A stretch of 64,000 nt of DNA from Alphaproteobacteria bacterium. Lineage in GTDB: Bacteria > Pseudomonadota > Alphaproteobacteria > Rhizobiales > Xanthobacteraceae. A program made the position numbers and the translations under genes. Positions 1 to 8,588 of this stretch are shown here, in pieces. The DNA is taken from positions 62,001-126,000 of the forward strand of contig VBAH01000058.1 of the NCBI GenBank assembly GCA_005884685.1, written 5' to 3'. The notes under the pieces were generated by a model. It searched no databases. It saw nothing but the letters and a program-made list of their open reading frames with translations, and was not told where the DNA came from. How positions within the stretch are numbered: position 1 is the first letter of the stretch; every line of letters begins with the position of its first letter.

Positions 1-1
1 C

Positions 2-472
2 GTCACGCAAGCCTGGGCGACGGCGTCCTACCACTGGTTCTTCATGATCCAGAAGGCGCCGATGCCGGAACGGCTGATGAGCGCGGATCCGGATTTCTTT
101 ATCGAGAAGAAGCTCGCCAAGACCCAGCAAGGGCTGTCGTTCTTCGGCAGGCAAGCGTTGGAGGAATACAAGCGCTGCTTCCGCAATCCCGAAACCGTGC
201 ACGCCATGTGCGAGGACTACCGCGCAACCGCAACCGTCGACCTCGCGATGGACACGGAGGACTTCGCTGCCGGCAAGAGGATCATGTGCCCGGTGCAACT
301 GCTGTGGGGCGCGACCGGCGCGGTGGGCCGCCTGCACAAGCCGGCGGAGGTCTGGACGCGCTATGCGACCGATATCCGGGACGCGCAGGCGCTCCCGTGC
401 GGCCACTATCTCTCCGAGGAAGCGCCCGAAGAGACGTATAAGGCGATGCGCTCCTTCTTCACCGCTCCGTAA
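2..472 (+). CDS. Haloacetate dehalogenase-like alpha/beta hydrolase (3' part)
   Basis: Only the C-terminal part is present. The frame is already open at base 2, where it reads VTQAWATASYHWFF before the first internal Met, so the real start lies upstream of the window. The segment 'YHWFF', the later 'EEYKRCFRNPETVHAMCEDY' stretch and the 'LLWGA' strand match the cap and core of haloacetate/fluoroacetate dehalogenase-type epoxide-hydrolase-fold enzymes. The catalytic His would be in 'CGHYLSEEAPE' near the end. Nucleophile Asp and oxyanion residues are off the window, so dehalogenase activity cannot be confirmed. Related proteins include general alpha/beta hydrolases. It is convergent with the next hydrolase gene, with a gap of two bases. 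Confidence 0.8.
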   Translation, partial: VTQAWATASYHWFFMIQKAPMPERLMSADPDFFIEKKLAKTQQGLSFFGRQALEEYKRCFRNPETVHAMCEDYRATATVDLAMDTEDFAAGKRIMCPVQLLWGATGAVGRLHKPAEVWTRYATDIRDAQALPCGHYLSEEAPEETYKAMRSFFTAP

Positions 473-474
473 CG

Positions 475-1563
475 CTATGCAGCCGGGATCGCCGCCGGTG
501 CGAGCAGGAAATTTCGCACCGCGTACCACAATAGATGCCGGTTATTGCCGTAGCCGATCGAGTGCGCGGTGTGCGGCAGGATGATGAACTGACGGTCACC
601 GTTGGGAAGCTGCGCGTAGAAATCGAGCAGATCCTCATTGGTGGAATTTCCGTCGTGCGAGCCACGCACCATCAGCACCGGCGAGAGCACCTTCTTCGGA
701 TCGACCAACGGCAGGTTCACCGCCATGTCCAGATAGGTGCCGGTCGGCACCTGATCGCCGAACTTCAGCTCCTCCGCGGCGAGCGCATCGGCGACCGCCA
801 TGTCGTAGGCCGAAGGCAGGCCGTCGCGCGTGAAGATCGAGCGGATCATCGCGGCATCGCGCAGCCGGCGCGGCTTGTTGCGATAGCGCTCTTCAGCGAC
901 GGCCCGGCGGCGCGCAATTTCCGGCGACCCCGTGCCTTTGTAAGTGAAGGCGGAGAGCACCAGGCGGTCAACACGCTCGGGCGCCGCTTGCGCGAAAGCG
1001 CCGGCGCGGATCGCCCCCGACGAGGTGCCGTACATGTGCACCTTCTGTTGCCCCGTCTCCTGCGTCACGACCGGCATGGCGGCGTTGAGGTCTTCAACGC
1101 CGCTTGCAATGTCGGAATTGTTGCCGGACGAGCCGGAGCGGCCGTAGCCGTCGTGATCCATCGTCCAGACATCGAAGCCGAAGCCGGCGAGCACGTTCAT
1201 CGCCGAATACTCACCCTTGCCCGGGACGGCAAGGTCATAGCTGGTGCGCGCCGAGTTCGACGAGCCGTGCACCAGAAACAGCACCGGCTGGATCTCGCCA
1301 GCTTTTGGTGCGATGCGCTTGCGATAGAGGGAGAGCTTCACGTCGCCTTTCCTGGCCCAGTGCTCGCTGGCTTCAATCTGGGCCTGCGCGACGGCCGCCC
1401 GCACGTCGTCAGGCGTCGACGATCTGATCTGCTCCGGAATACGCATGGGTTTGGGCTGGCGGGCGACTGAATCCTGCGCTTGCGCTTCGCCGATGAGACC
1501 GGACATGAGGCCCGCGCCGGCTCCCGCGATCACGGTGCGCCGCGCGACGGGATGATCGGTCAT
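475..1563 (-). CDS. Exported alpha/beta hydrolase (Tat-type leader)
   Basis: A 362-residue alpha/beta hydrolase-fold protein. I chose the ATG at 1563 over the longer frame because GGAGGAAC sits just upstream and the protein then begins with a twin-arginine-like leader (ARRTVIAGAGAGLMSG) ending near AQAQD, so export to the periplasm is likely. Visible fold elements are the oxyanion segment 'LVHGSS', a nucleophile elbow 'GTSSGA', the acid-loop 'GSHDGN' and the C-terminal 'HTAHS' with the catalytic His. Substrate is unknown; esterase, lipase or thioesterase activity are all possible. It lies back-to-back with the lytic transglycosylase gene and convergent with the dehalogenase-like gene. Confidence 0.85.
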   Translation of the reverse strand: MTDHPVARRTVIAGAGAGLMSGLIGEAQAQDSVARQPKPMRIPEQIRSSTPDDVRAAVAQAQIEASEHWARKGDVKLSLYRKRIAPKAGEIQPVLFLVHGSSNSARTSYDLAVPGKGEYSAMNVLAGFGFDVWTMDHDGYGRSGSSGNNSDIASGVEDLNAAMPVVTQETGQQKVHMYGTSSGAIRAGAFAQAAPERVDRLVLSAFTYKGTGSPEIARRRAVAEERYRNKPRRLRDAAMIRSIFTRDGLPSAYDMAVADALAAEELKFGDQVPTGTYLDMAVNLPLVDPKKVLSPVLMVRGSHDGNSTNEDLLDFYAQLPNGDRQFIILPHTAHSIGYGNNRHLLWYAVRNFLLAPAAIPAA

Positions 1564-1659
1564 GGGTTCCTCCGAGGTTTCGTGATTTGGTCGCACCATA
1601 GCAAATCGACCCATGCGGCGTCAGTATCCCCGCCACGATTCGGCGCTAGAGGCGACGGA

Positions 1660-2877
1660 ATGGAAATTGCCCGCAGGCATCTGGTGGAAGCCGCATTGAG
1701 CGGAGCCGCATTGCTCGCGCTTGGCGCGCCGGCGTTTGCACAAGTCGCCGCGCAGCCCTTCGCGCAATGGGTCGAGAGCTTCCGCCCCCGCGCGCTCGCC
1801 AAGGGCGTATCCGACGCGACCTATACGCGCGTGATGAGCGGCCTCAAGCCCGACACCACCGTCTTCACCGAAATCCGCAGCCAACCGGAGTTCAATCAGC
1901 AGCTCTGGCAATACCTCAACCGCCGCGTTTCCGACTGGCGCATCCAGACAGGACAGGAGCGCGCCAAGACCTACGCGCCGCTGCTCGCGCGCATCGAGAA
2001 GGATTTCGGCGTCGAGCGCGGCGTCATCCTCGGCCTGTGGGGGATCGAGTCGACCTTCGGCGATCCGGTCGTGAAGCAAAATCACTCGCGCCCGGTGTTT
2101 CCGGCGCTTGCCGCGCTTGCCTGGGGCGAGCCGCGCCGGCGCGCCTATTGGGAAACCGAGCTGATCAACGCGCTGCGCATCGTCGAGAAAGGCTGGGCCA
2201 CGCCGAAGGACATGGTCGGCTCGTGGGCCGGCGCAATGGGACATACCCAGTGGATGCCGGAAGTGTGGCTCAATGTCGGCATCGACTACGACGGCGACGG
2301 CCGGGTCAATCCGCTCGACAAGCCGGACGATGCGCTCGGCTCGAGCGCGCGCTATCTCGTCAACCGCGGCAAATACCGGCGCGGCGAGCACTGGGGCTAT
2401 GAGGTGCGTGCGCCGGGGCGCGGCTCGGACGAGACATCGCGCAGCTATGAAGCCTGGCAGGCGCTCGGGGTGACGCGCGCCGACGGGCAGCCGTTTCCCA
2501 ATCCAAAGCTGACCGCAAAACTATGGGTGCCGGTGCCGGGCGGGCCCGCCTTCCTGCTCGGGCCGAACTTCTATGCGGTGAAGACTTACAATCCGTCGAT
2601 GAACTATACGCTCGCGATCGTGCATCTCGGCGACCGCGTGCTTGGCGCGGGTCCGTTCGTTCAGTCTTTTCCGAACAGCGAGCGGGCCCCGACGCTGGCC
2701 GAAGTGCAGGAGATGCAGAAGCGCCTCACTGCCGCTGGATACGACACCGGCGGCACAGACGGCCGCGTGGGCAACATGACGATGCTGGCGGCACGTCAGT
2801 ACCAACAAAAGGCGGGGCTGATGCCGGCCGATGGATATTTGGGGCTGAAGCTGCTGGCGAAGCTGCGGGGCGGGTAG
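1660..2877 (+). CDS. Lytic murein transglycosylase (MltB/SLT_2 type with PG-binding domain)
   Basis: A 405-residue peptidoglycan-cleaving enzyme. The ATG at 1660 gives a clear Sec leader (HLVEAALSGAALLALGAPAFAQ), so the longer open frame is rejected. Residues from about 40 to 330 form the SLT_2/MltB-type catalytic domain. It contains 'LGLWGIESTFGD', where Glu is the expected catalytic acid, and 'GSWAGAMGHTQWMP', typical of the family. The C-terminal 60 residues form a peptidoglycan-binding domain of the PG_binding_1 type ('LTAAGYDTGGTDGRVGNMT...'). It would act in the periplasm on the glycan strand, releasing 1,6-anhydromuropeptides. It is followed directly by repeat element A1. Confidence 0.93.
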   Translation: MEIARRHLVEAALSGAALLALGAPAFAQVAAQPFAQWVESFRPRALAKGVSDATYTRVMSGLKPDTTVFTEIRSQPEFNQQLWQYLNRRVSDWRIQTGQERAKTYAPLLARIEKDFGVERGVILGLWGIESTFGDPVVKQNHSRPVFPALAALAWGEPRRRAYWETELINALRIVEKGWATPKDMVGSWAGAMGHTQWMPEVWLNVGIDYDGDGRVNPLDKPDDALGSSARYLVNRGKYRRGEHWGYEVRAPGRGSDETSRSYEAWQALGVTRADGQPFPNPKLTAKLWVPVPGGPAFLLGPNFYAVKTYNPSMNYTLAIVHLGDRVLGAGPFVQSFPNSERAPTLAEVQEMQKRLTAAGYDTGGTDGRVGNMTMLAARQYQQKAGLMPADGYLGLKLLAKLRGG

Positions 2878-2893
2878 AGCGTTTCGGCTCCAG

Positions 2894-3001
2894 CGCCCCC
2901 TCCCCCTGAAAGGGGGAGGGTCGGGGTGGGGGTCTGATAGAAGATGATCCCCACCCGGTTCGCTTCGCGAACCGACCTCCCCTTTTCAAGGGGAGGTTCG
3001 C
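2894..3001. repeat. Palindromic intergenic repeat, family A, copy 1
   Basis: Three nested inverted repeats lie between convergent genes. CCCTCCCCC at 2898-2906 pairs with GGGGGAGGG at 2912-2920. GGTTCGC at 2957-2963 pairs with GCGAACC at 2967-2973. ACCTCCCCTT at 2975-2984 pairs with AAGGGGAGGT at 2988-2997. Between them are complementary GGGTGGGG/CCCCACCC runs. Similar elements recur at 6297-6461 and 10028-10145. RNA from either strand would fold strongly, so it may end transcription between the transglycosylase and livF genes. Confidence 0.85.
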
Positions 3002-3021
3002 GCCGAGTTCGTGGCATGCCC

Positions 3022-3750
3022 CTAAACCACCGCGCTCGCCTTGATGCCGAGATAAATCTCCTGCACCTGCGCATTGTTCTCCAGCGCTTCGGCTGTTCCT
3101 TCCAGCACCGTGCGGCCGGTTTGCAGCACGTAGGCGTAGTCCGCGATCGCGAGCGCCAACGGGATCGACTGCTCGGCGAGCAGCAAGGTCAGTCCCTCCT
3201 CGTGCAGCTTGTAGAGTGCGTCGTAAAGCTGATCGACCACCGTCGGCGCAAGGCCAAGGCTCGGCTCATCGAGCATCAGCAGCGCCGGCTCGCTCATCAG
3301 CGCTCGGCCGAGCGCCAGCATCTGCCGCTCACCGCCGGACAGCGTGCCGGCAAGTTGCTTGCGCCGCTCGGCGAGGCGCGGAAACAGCACATAGACGCGC
3401 TCGAACAATGCGGAGATCTTGCCCTTGTCGCCTTGCACGGTCGCGCCGAGGCGCAGGTTCTGCTCAACGGTCTGCGTGACGAACAGCCGCCACCCCTCCG
3501 GCGACAGCGCCAGCCCCTTCGAGACAATCGCGTAGGCCGGCTCGCCGCCGATCGGCGCGCCGCGCCATTCGATACGGCCGCCGCTCGGGCGCACCAGTCC
3601 CGCAATGCAGTTGAGCGTCGTGGTCTTGCCGGCGCCGTTGGAGCCAAGCAGCGCCACGATCGTGCCCGGCTGGACGTCGAGCGATACATCGCGAACGCCG
3701 ACGAGGTCGCCGTAATGCACCTCCAGATGTTCGACGCGCAGGCGGTCCAC
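3022..3750 (-). CDS. livF: Branched-chain amino acid-type ABC transporter ATPase LivF
   Basis: A 242-residue cytoplasmic ABC ATPase of the HAAT family. Walker A GSNGAGKTT is at residues 36-44, the LSGGE signature at 137-141 and Walker B LLMLDEP at 157-163. The length and the 'EGWRLFVTQTVEQNLRLGA' segment are typical of LivF. It is last in the minus-strand order binding protein, livH, livM, livG, livF and lies four bases from livG. With LivG it forms the ATPase pair driving import through LivHM. HAAT systems also carry amides, urea and aromatic acids, so leucine-type transport is only the default reading. Confidence 0.93.
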   Translation of the reverse strand: MDRLRVEHLEVHYGDLVGVRDVSLDVQPGTIVALLGSNGAGKTTTLNCIAGLVRPSGGRIEWRGAPIGGEPAYAIVSKGLALSPEGWRLFVTQTVEQNLRLGATVQGDKGKISALFERVYVLFPRLAERRKQLAGTLSGGERQMLALGRALMSEPALLMLDEPSLGLAPTVVDQLYDALYKLHEEGLTLLLAEQSIPLALAIADYAYVLQTGRTVLEGTAEALENNAQVQEIYLGIKASAVV

Positions 3751-3754
3751 CGCT

Positions 3755-4489
3755 CTAGTCCTTCTTGCGCCAGTTGCGATGACCGCGCCCGAGATAGGCC
3801 TCGATCACGGCCTCCTGCCTGACCACATCGGCCGGCTTCCCTTGCGCGATGACGTGGCCCTGATTGAATACGATCACGCGCGCGGCCAGCGTCATGATCA
3901 CTTCCATGATGTGCTCGACGATCACCAGCGTCACGCCGGTCTGGTGGATTTTCTTCACCAGCGCGATCGCCTGCTGCAGTTCGACCGGCGTCAGGCCGGC
4001 GAGCGCCTCATCGAGCAGCATCAGCCGCGGCCCGGTCGCGAGCACGCGCGCGATCTCGAGCCGCTTGCGGCCGGGGGTGCCGAGCGAACGCGCGCGCAGG
4101 TTCTGCCGGTCCCCTAGTCCGACGAGATCGAGGACTTGCAGCGCGTGCTCGCGTGCCGCGCCGCGATGCGGGTGACGCAGGAAGGCGCCGACCATCACGT
4201 TGTCGAGCACGGTCAGGTCCTCGAATGTCGCGGGCACCTGGAAGGTGCGTCCGACGCCCAGCTCCGCGTGCTCTTCCGGGGAGGCGCGCGTCACGTCCCT
4301 GCCGTCGAACACGATGCGGCCGGTCGTGGGCAGCGTGTCGCCGGCGAGGCAGTTGAAGAAGGTCGATTTGCCCGCGCCGTTCGGGCCGATCAGGCCGATG
4401 ATCTCGCCTTCGTCGATCGCGAGGTTGGCGCCCGCGACCGCGCGCAGGCTGCCGAATGTCTTGGAAACGTTTTCGGCGCTAAGCAGCAT
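3755..4489 (-). CDS. livG: Branched-chain amino acid-type ABC transporter ATPase LivG
   Basis: A 244-residue ABC ATPase. Walker A GPNGAGKST is at residues 35-43. The signature region reads 'LGTPGRKRLEIAR', a form found in LivG relatives in place of LSGGQ, and is followed by 'LMLLDEALAGLTP' with the Walker B Glu. The start at 4489 (MLLSAENV) is preferred because upstream codons of the longer frame overlap livM more deeply and lack family similarity. Even so it overlaps the end of livM by 11 bases, which indicates translational coupling. It partners LivF on the cytoplasmic face of the LivHM permease. Confidence 0.92.
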   Translation of the reverse strand: MLLSAENVSKTFGSLRAVAGANLAIDEGEIIGLIGPNGAGKSTFFNCLAGDTLPTTGRIVFDGRDVTRASPEEHAELGVGRTFQVPATFEDLTVLDNVMVGAFLRHPHRGAAREHALQVLDLVGLGDRQNLRARSLGTPGRKRLEIARVLATGPRLMLLDEALAGLTPVELQQAIALVKKIHQTGVTLVIVEHIMEVIMTLAARVIVFNQGHVIAQGKPADVVRQEAVIEAYLGRGHRNWRKKD

Positions 4490-5432
4490 GGCGTTTACCG
4501 AATTTTGGCGCGATGCGATGCCACATCTCATGCAGCCCGCCGGGCTCGAAGCGGGCGATCAGTACGATAATGCCGCCGTAAAGGATGTACGTGAGGCCGG
4601 TGCCGCCGCCACCGAACCAGGTATTGGTCGCGGTCTGCAGCGGAATGAGAATGAGCGCGCCGACCAGCGGGCCGTAAAGCGTGCCTGCCCCGCCGAGCGC
4701 AGCGATGATCACCATCTGCACCGAGACGAGAATGCCGAACCCGCTTTCGGGGTCGATGAAGCCGGTCTTGATCGAATAGAGCGAGCCCGCGATCGAGGTG
4801 AACGCCGCGCTCAGCATCAGCGCATAGAGCTTGGTACGGCGTACCGGCACGCCGAGCGAACGGGCGGCGCGCTCTCCCGCCTTGATGGCGCGCAGGTAAT
4901 AGCCGAAGCGCGTGCGCTCGATCGTCGAGATGACGAGCAGCAGGACGATCAGCACCGCGAGGAAGATGAAGTAGTACGGAAGCTCCCCGCGGAATGTGAG
5001 GTCCCACCAGCCGCGCCCGACCGCCGGGCCCTGCAGGCCGATCGCCGCGCCGGCGAAATCCCAGGTGCCGATCACGAGGCGGATCAGCTCGGCGACCGCG
5101 ATGGTCGCCATGCTGAAGTAGTGGCCGGTGAGCCGGAACGTCGGCATGCCGACGATCACCGCGAGCACGAGGCTGACGATGATGCCGAGCGGCACGCCGA
5201 CCACCGGCGGGAGCTGCCAGTGATGATAGACGAGCAGCGGCAGATAGGCGCCGGCGCCGAAGAACATGCAGTGCCCGACCGAGACCTGGCCCGCATAGCC
5301 GCCGACGATATTCCATGCCGACGCCGAGATCGCCGCGAGCAGCAGCGCGACGCCGATGTCGAGATAGAAAGCGTTGGAAAAAACGAACGGGTAGAGGATG
5401 AAGGCAAGCGCGAGCGCGATGGGTGCCTTCAT
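4479..5432 (-). CDS. livM: Branched-chain amino acid-type ABC transporter permease LivM
   Basis: A 317-residue inner-membrane permease with many hydrophobic helices. The 'SASAWNIVGGYAGQVSVGHCMFFGAGAY' region is the conserved N-terminal LivM motif. The cytoplasmic 'IKAGERAARSLGVPVRRTKLYALMLSAA' loop is the coupling region that contacts the ATPases. It starts three bases after the end of livH and overlaps livG, so it is part of one transcription unit. The substrate cannot be decided from sequence. Confidence 0.93.
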   Translation of the reverse strand: MKAPIALALAFILYPFVFSNAFYLDIGVALLLAAISASAWNIVGGYAGQVSVGHCMFFGAGAYLPLLVYHHWQLPPVVGVPLGIIVSLVLAVIVGMPTFRLTGHYFSMATIAVAELIRLVIGTWDFAGAAIGLQGPAVGRGWWDLTFRGELPYYFIFLAVLIVLLLVISTIERTRFGYYLRAIKAGERAARSLGVPVRRTKLYALMLSAAFTSIAGSLYSIKTGFIDPESGFGILVSVQMVIIAALGGAGTLYGPLVGALILIPLQTATNTWFGGGGTGLTYILYGGIIVLIARFEPGGLHEMWHRIAPKFGKRHAA

Positions 5433-5435
5433 CGG

Positions 5436-6293
5436 TCAGGCCTTGCCCAGCAGGCCCTGCGGCCGAAACCAGAGCAGCGCGGCGAACAGCGCGTAGACCA
5501 CGATGTCCTTGTAGATCGGCCCGAGATAGAACGCCGAGAGCGCCTGGATCAGGCCGATGATCAGCCCGGCATACATCGCGCCCGGCACGCTGCCGAACCC
5601 GCCGAGCGTCACGACCACGAATGCCGTGAGCCCGAACGTTTCGCCGACCGATGGCGACCACGGGTACGAGATCGCCATCAGCGCACCGGCGATGCCGGCA
5701 CCGGCGGCCGCCAGGCCCCAGGCGAGCGCCTGCATGCGGTCCGGGCGGATCCCCATCAGCATCGCGGCGTTGCGATCCTCCGCTACGGCAAGCAGTTGCG
5801 AGCCGAGCGTCGTGCCGGTCAGGAACAGGTGCAACGCGATGGTGATCACCGTTGCCGTCACCCCCGCGACCAGCTGCGCGGCCGGCACGAGAATGCCGAA
5901 GATGTTGAGCGTGCCGCCGAGCGAGGTCTGCGGCAGCGAGACGACGTTGGCGGAGAAGATCCAGAACGCGGTGTAGCGCAGCAGCAGCGCGAGGCCGAAC
6001 GTCGATAGGATCTGCGCCAGCATCGGTCCGCGCGTCACGTGGCGGATCAGGCTGAGGTAGATCGCGACCCCGAGTACGAACAGCGCGAACGCGGAGGCGA
6101 TGCCGAACACCGCCGGCCCGCCGCCGAGCCACACGACGATCATGAGCGCGACGTACATCCCGAGCATGACGAACTCGCCGTGCGCGAAATTGATGAAGTT
6201 CATCATCCCCCAGATCAGGGTGAGGCCAGAGGAGAACAGCGCGTAGATCGCCCCGAGCAGCAGGCCGCCGACGATGACTTGGAGGAGGAGCAT
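5436..6293 (-). CDS. livH: Branched-chain amino acid-type ABC transporter permease LivH
   Basis: A 285-residue inner-membrane permease with about eight hydrophobic segments. The N-terminal 'LLGAIYALFSSGLTLIWGMMNFINFAHGEFVMLG' region is the LivH hallmark, and the coupling loop reads 'AVAEDRNAAMLMGIRPDRMQALAWG'. Two tandem ATG codons (6296 and 6293) are possible starts. I chose 6293 because the GGGGGAGGG immediately upstream leaves a four-base gap to it, against about one base for 6296. That G-rich sequence is one arm of palindromic repeat A2, so the ribosome-binding site is supplied, and perhaps masked, by the repeat. It pairs with LivM. Confidence 0.92.
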   Translation of the reverse strand: MLLLQVIVGGLLLGAIYALFSSGLTLIWGMMNFINFAHGEFVMLGMYVALMIVVWLGGGPAVFGIASAFALFVLGVAIYLSLIRHVTRGPMLAQILSTFGLALLLRYTAFWIFSANVVSLPQTSLGGTLNIFGILVPAAQLVAGVTATVITIALHLFLTGTTLGSQLLAVAEDRNAAMLMGIRPDRMQALAWGLAAAGAGIAGALMAISYPWSPSVGETFGLTAFVVVTLGGFGSVPGAMYAGLIIGLIQALSAFYLGPIYKDIVVYALFAALLWFRPQGLLGKA

Positions 6294-6296
6294 CAT

Positions 6297-6461
6297 CCCT
6301 CCCCCGAAGGGGGAGGGTGGTCGGCAGCGAGGCGCATCGCGCCGAAGCGACGACCGGGTGGGGTCGTGGCACCAGCACGCGACGCTATAACGAATTGACT
6401 CAACGTGTTCCCCCACCCGGCCACGCTGCGCGTGGCCCCCCTCCCCGCTTCGCGGGGAGGG
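6297..6461. repeat. Palindromic intergenic repeat, family A, copy 2
   Basis: Two G/C-rich hairpins bracket this element. CCCTCCCCC at 6297-6305 pairs with GGGGGAGGG at 6309-6317, and CCTCCCCGC at 6440-6448 pairs with GCGGGGAGG at 6452-6460. Complementary GGGTGGGGTC-like and CCCCCACCC runs lie between. It separates the binding-protein gene from livH on the minus strand. There it could trim or attenuate transcript between the abundant binding protein and the permease genes, and its left arm doubles as the livH ribosome-binding site. Confidence 0.85.
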
Positions 6462-6471
6462 ATAAGCAAGA

Positions 6472-7740
6472 TTACTTCCACCCCTTCATCGGCCATTCGA
6501 GCCTGGTCTGCGCCGCGCTTTCGGGCCAAACGAGCTCGTACTGCTTGGCCTTGAGCTGGATCAGGTAGGTCGAGGCCAGGATATTCTGCCCGGTCTCGTC
6601 GAACTTCACGCCGCGATAGCCCATCATCAGCTGCTCGGGCTTGAGGTCGGTCGCCTTGAAGGCGGCCTGCAGCTTGGCCGGATCGGTCGACCCGGCGCGG
6701 TTGATCGCCTCCGCCATCACCAGTGCGGCCTGCATGTTGCGGCCCGAGGTGTCGTCGAGATCGCGCCCGGTTTTCGCCTTGTACATGTCGTTGATCTTGG
6801 CGGTGGTCGTACCGGGCTTGCCGATATCCCACGCGCTGCGGTTCATCAGGCCCTGCCCGATATCGGCGATCGCCGGCACGAACGATGGATCGGAGAAGCC
6901 TGAATCGTCGCCCAGTACCATCGGCGGCAGGTAGTCGAGATTCTTCATCGTCTTGATGTAGAGAATCGAATCCGCCGTGTAGCTGATGAAGATCACGACG
7001 TCGGGGTTCTTCTCCTTGAGCTGCAGCACCTGCGCCGAGACATCCGTGGTGCTCGCCGAATAGGGAATGCGAATTGCGACCGGCAGGTTGTTCTGCTTCG
7101 CGGCCGCCTCGACGGCCTCGGCGACCGAGGTGCCGTAATCGGTGTTCTCGTTCACGACCGCAATCGACCCGATCTTCTTGCCGGCTTTCTTCATGTCGTC
7201 GAAGAAGCGCATGTAGGTCGAAGCGTAATCGGTCGCGATCGGCGTCACGCGGAACACCCACTTGAACCCGCGGCCGGTGATGTTCAGCGCCGCCGAGTCA
7301 CCGACCACGAATGGAATGCCGTAGCGCTCCGCGATCGGTGTCGCCGTGAAGGTGCAGGAGGACTGATACGCGCCGAACAACAGATGCATCTTGTCCTGCG
7401 AGATCAGCCGCAGCGCCTGCTGCTGCGCGACCGACGGATTGCCCTGGTGATCGATGAAGGTGAGTTCGAGCTTCGCGCCGCCAAGGCCCGGCAGCCCCGC
7501 GTCCTTTGCAAGGGGAATATTCGCGAGCTCCGGATGGGCGTTGTTGACGATCTCGGCTGCGAGCTCGACGGCCGCTTTGGACGCCTGTCCGGCCGCCGCC
7601 GCGTTGCCGGTCAGCGGAAACAGCACGCCGACCTTCACCGGATCGGCCGCCCGTGCGAGCCGCGCGCCCGTTGCCAGACTCGTCGCCGCCGCAGTTGCGC
7701 CTGCCAGAACGGCGCGACGGTTTACGCCGCGTTTTGCCAT
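6472..7740 (-). CDS. HAAT-family ABC transporter periplasmic binding protein
   Basis: A 422-residue type I periplasmic binding protein (Peripla_BP_6-like). The start at 7740 has GGAGGGAGGAC in front and gives a twin-arginine-like leader (NRRAVLAGATAAATSLATGA) cut near ARAAD. The mature protein begins 'PVKVGVLFPLTGNAAAAGQ', characteristic of Leu/Ile/Val- and amide-binding proteins. It also has 'LLFGAYQSSCTFTATPIAERYGIPFVVGDS' in the first lobe. It is first of the minus-strand liv unit and would deliver ligand to LivHM. The ligand is not predictable here; the nearby catabolic genes make an organic acid or amide possible. Confidence 0.9.
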   Translation of the reverse strand: MAKRGVNRRAVLAGATAAATSLATGARLARAADPVKVGVLFPLTGNAAAAGQASKAAVELAAEIVNNAHPELANIPLAKDAGLPGLGGAKLELTFIDHQGNPSVAQQQALRLISQDKMHLLFGAYQSSCTFTATPIAERYGIPFVVGDSAALNITGRGFKWVFRVTPIATDYASTYMRFFDDMKKAGKKIGSIAVVNENTDYGTSVAEAVEAAAKQNNLPVAIRIPYSASTTDVSAQVLQLKEKNPDVVIFISYTADSILYIKTMKNLDYLPPMVLGDDSGFSDPSFVPAIADIGQGLMNRSAWDIGKPGTTTAKINDMYKAKTGRDLDDTSGRNMQAALVMAEAINRAGSTDPAKLQAAFKATDLKPEQLMMGYRGVKFDETGQNILASTYLIQLKAKQYELVWPESAAQTRLEWPMKGWK

Positions 7741-7909
7741 TTGTCCTCCCTCCGCATGCTGGCGGATTATTGTTTCGTGCGTGCCGCGCACCCGCCATTG
7801 CGGGTTCACGAGCCGCCGGGTAGCGTCGCCCGCACAAACTAAAGAGGCGCCCGCCACCACTGTCAATGACGCGCGTGCCAATCCACATCCCGCGGGAGCT
7901 GTAGTCGCA

Positions 7910-8524
7910 ATGCCCTATGACGTGACGATCATCACGGTGAAGCCGAACACGCACGCGAAGGCGCTGCCCCCGCTCGAACAATGGCTCAGGGCCAACCCGC
8001 GCAAAGGCGAGTTTCTCGCCTGCCTCGCGTGCGAGATCGGTGCGCTCAACCAGATTCTGCTGTTGCATCACTATGCGGGCGAAGCCGACCTGGCGGCGGA
8101 CCGCGAGGCGGTCGCGAAGGACGCCAACCCGTACGGCTGTCTCGACCTGACCGTCGGCCGGTCGGCCGACACGTTCGTGCAGTTTCCCTTCCTTAAGCCC
8201 ATCAGGCCCGGGCAATACGGCCCAATCTTCGAGGTCCGCACCTATCTGCTCAAGCCCAACGGGCTGCCGCCGACGATCGCGGCGTGGGAAAAGGCCGCGC
8301 CGGCGCGCCAGAAGCTCTCTCCCATCCTCGCCGCGATGTATTCGGTCACTGGCGAGGTCACGCGCTTCATGCATATCTGGCCGTACCCGGACCTGATTAC
8401 GCGGGCGAATACCCGGAAAACCGCGATCGACACCGGCGTTTGGCCCCCGCCCGGGGGGCCGGACCAGTTGCTTCGCATGCAGACCGACATCTATCTTCCG
8501 GCCGCATTCTCCCCTATTCGTTAG
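7910..8524 (+). CDS. NIPSNAP-family protein
   Basis: A 204-residue protein. The ATG at 7910 (MPYDVTIITVKP) has CGGGAG upstream; the longer frame would run into the divergent binding-protein leader. It appears to contain two ferredoxin-like halves. The second, from about residue 105, carries the NIPSNAP signature 'EVRTYLLKPNGLPPTIAAWEKA' and 'HIWPYPDLITRANTR'. Bacterial NIPSNAP proteins often lie next to catabolic or oxygenase genes, but their biochemical role is unsettled. It precedes an aldehyde dehydrogenase gene by 64 bases on the same strand and could be cotranscribed. Confidence 0.85.
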   Translation: MPYDVTIITVKPNTHAKALPPLEQWLRANPRKGEFLACLACEIGALNQILLLHHYAGEADLAADREAVAKDANPYGCLDLTVGRSADTFVQFPFLKPIRPGQYGPIFEVRTYLLKPNGLPPTIAAWEKAAPARQKLSPILAAMYSVTGEVTRFMHIWPYPDLITRANTRKTAIDTGVWPPPGGPDQLLRMQTDIYLPAAFSPIR

Positions 8525-8588
8525 GCGAGCGGGCGCCGCACGGGCACGCCCCCCAGATTTTGCACAAGAAACCAACGGCGAGGACACC

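Noticed and set aside
4200-6008. A 602-codon open frame on the plus strand
   Set aside because: It is antisense to livG, livM and livH and shows the composition of a shadow frame.
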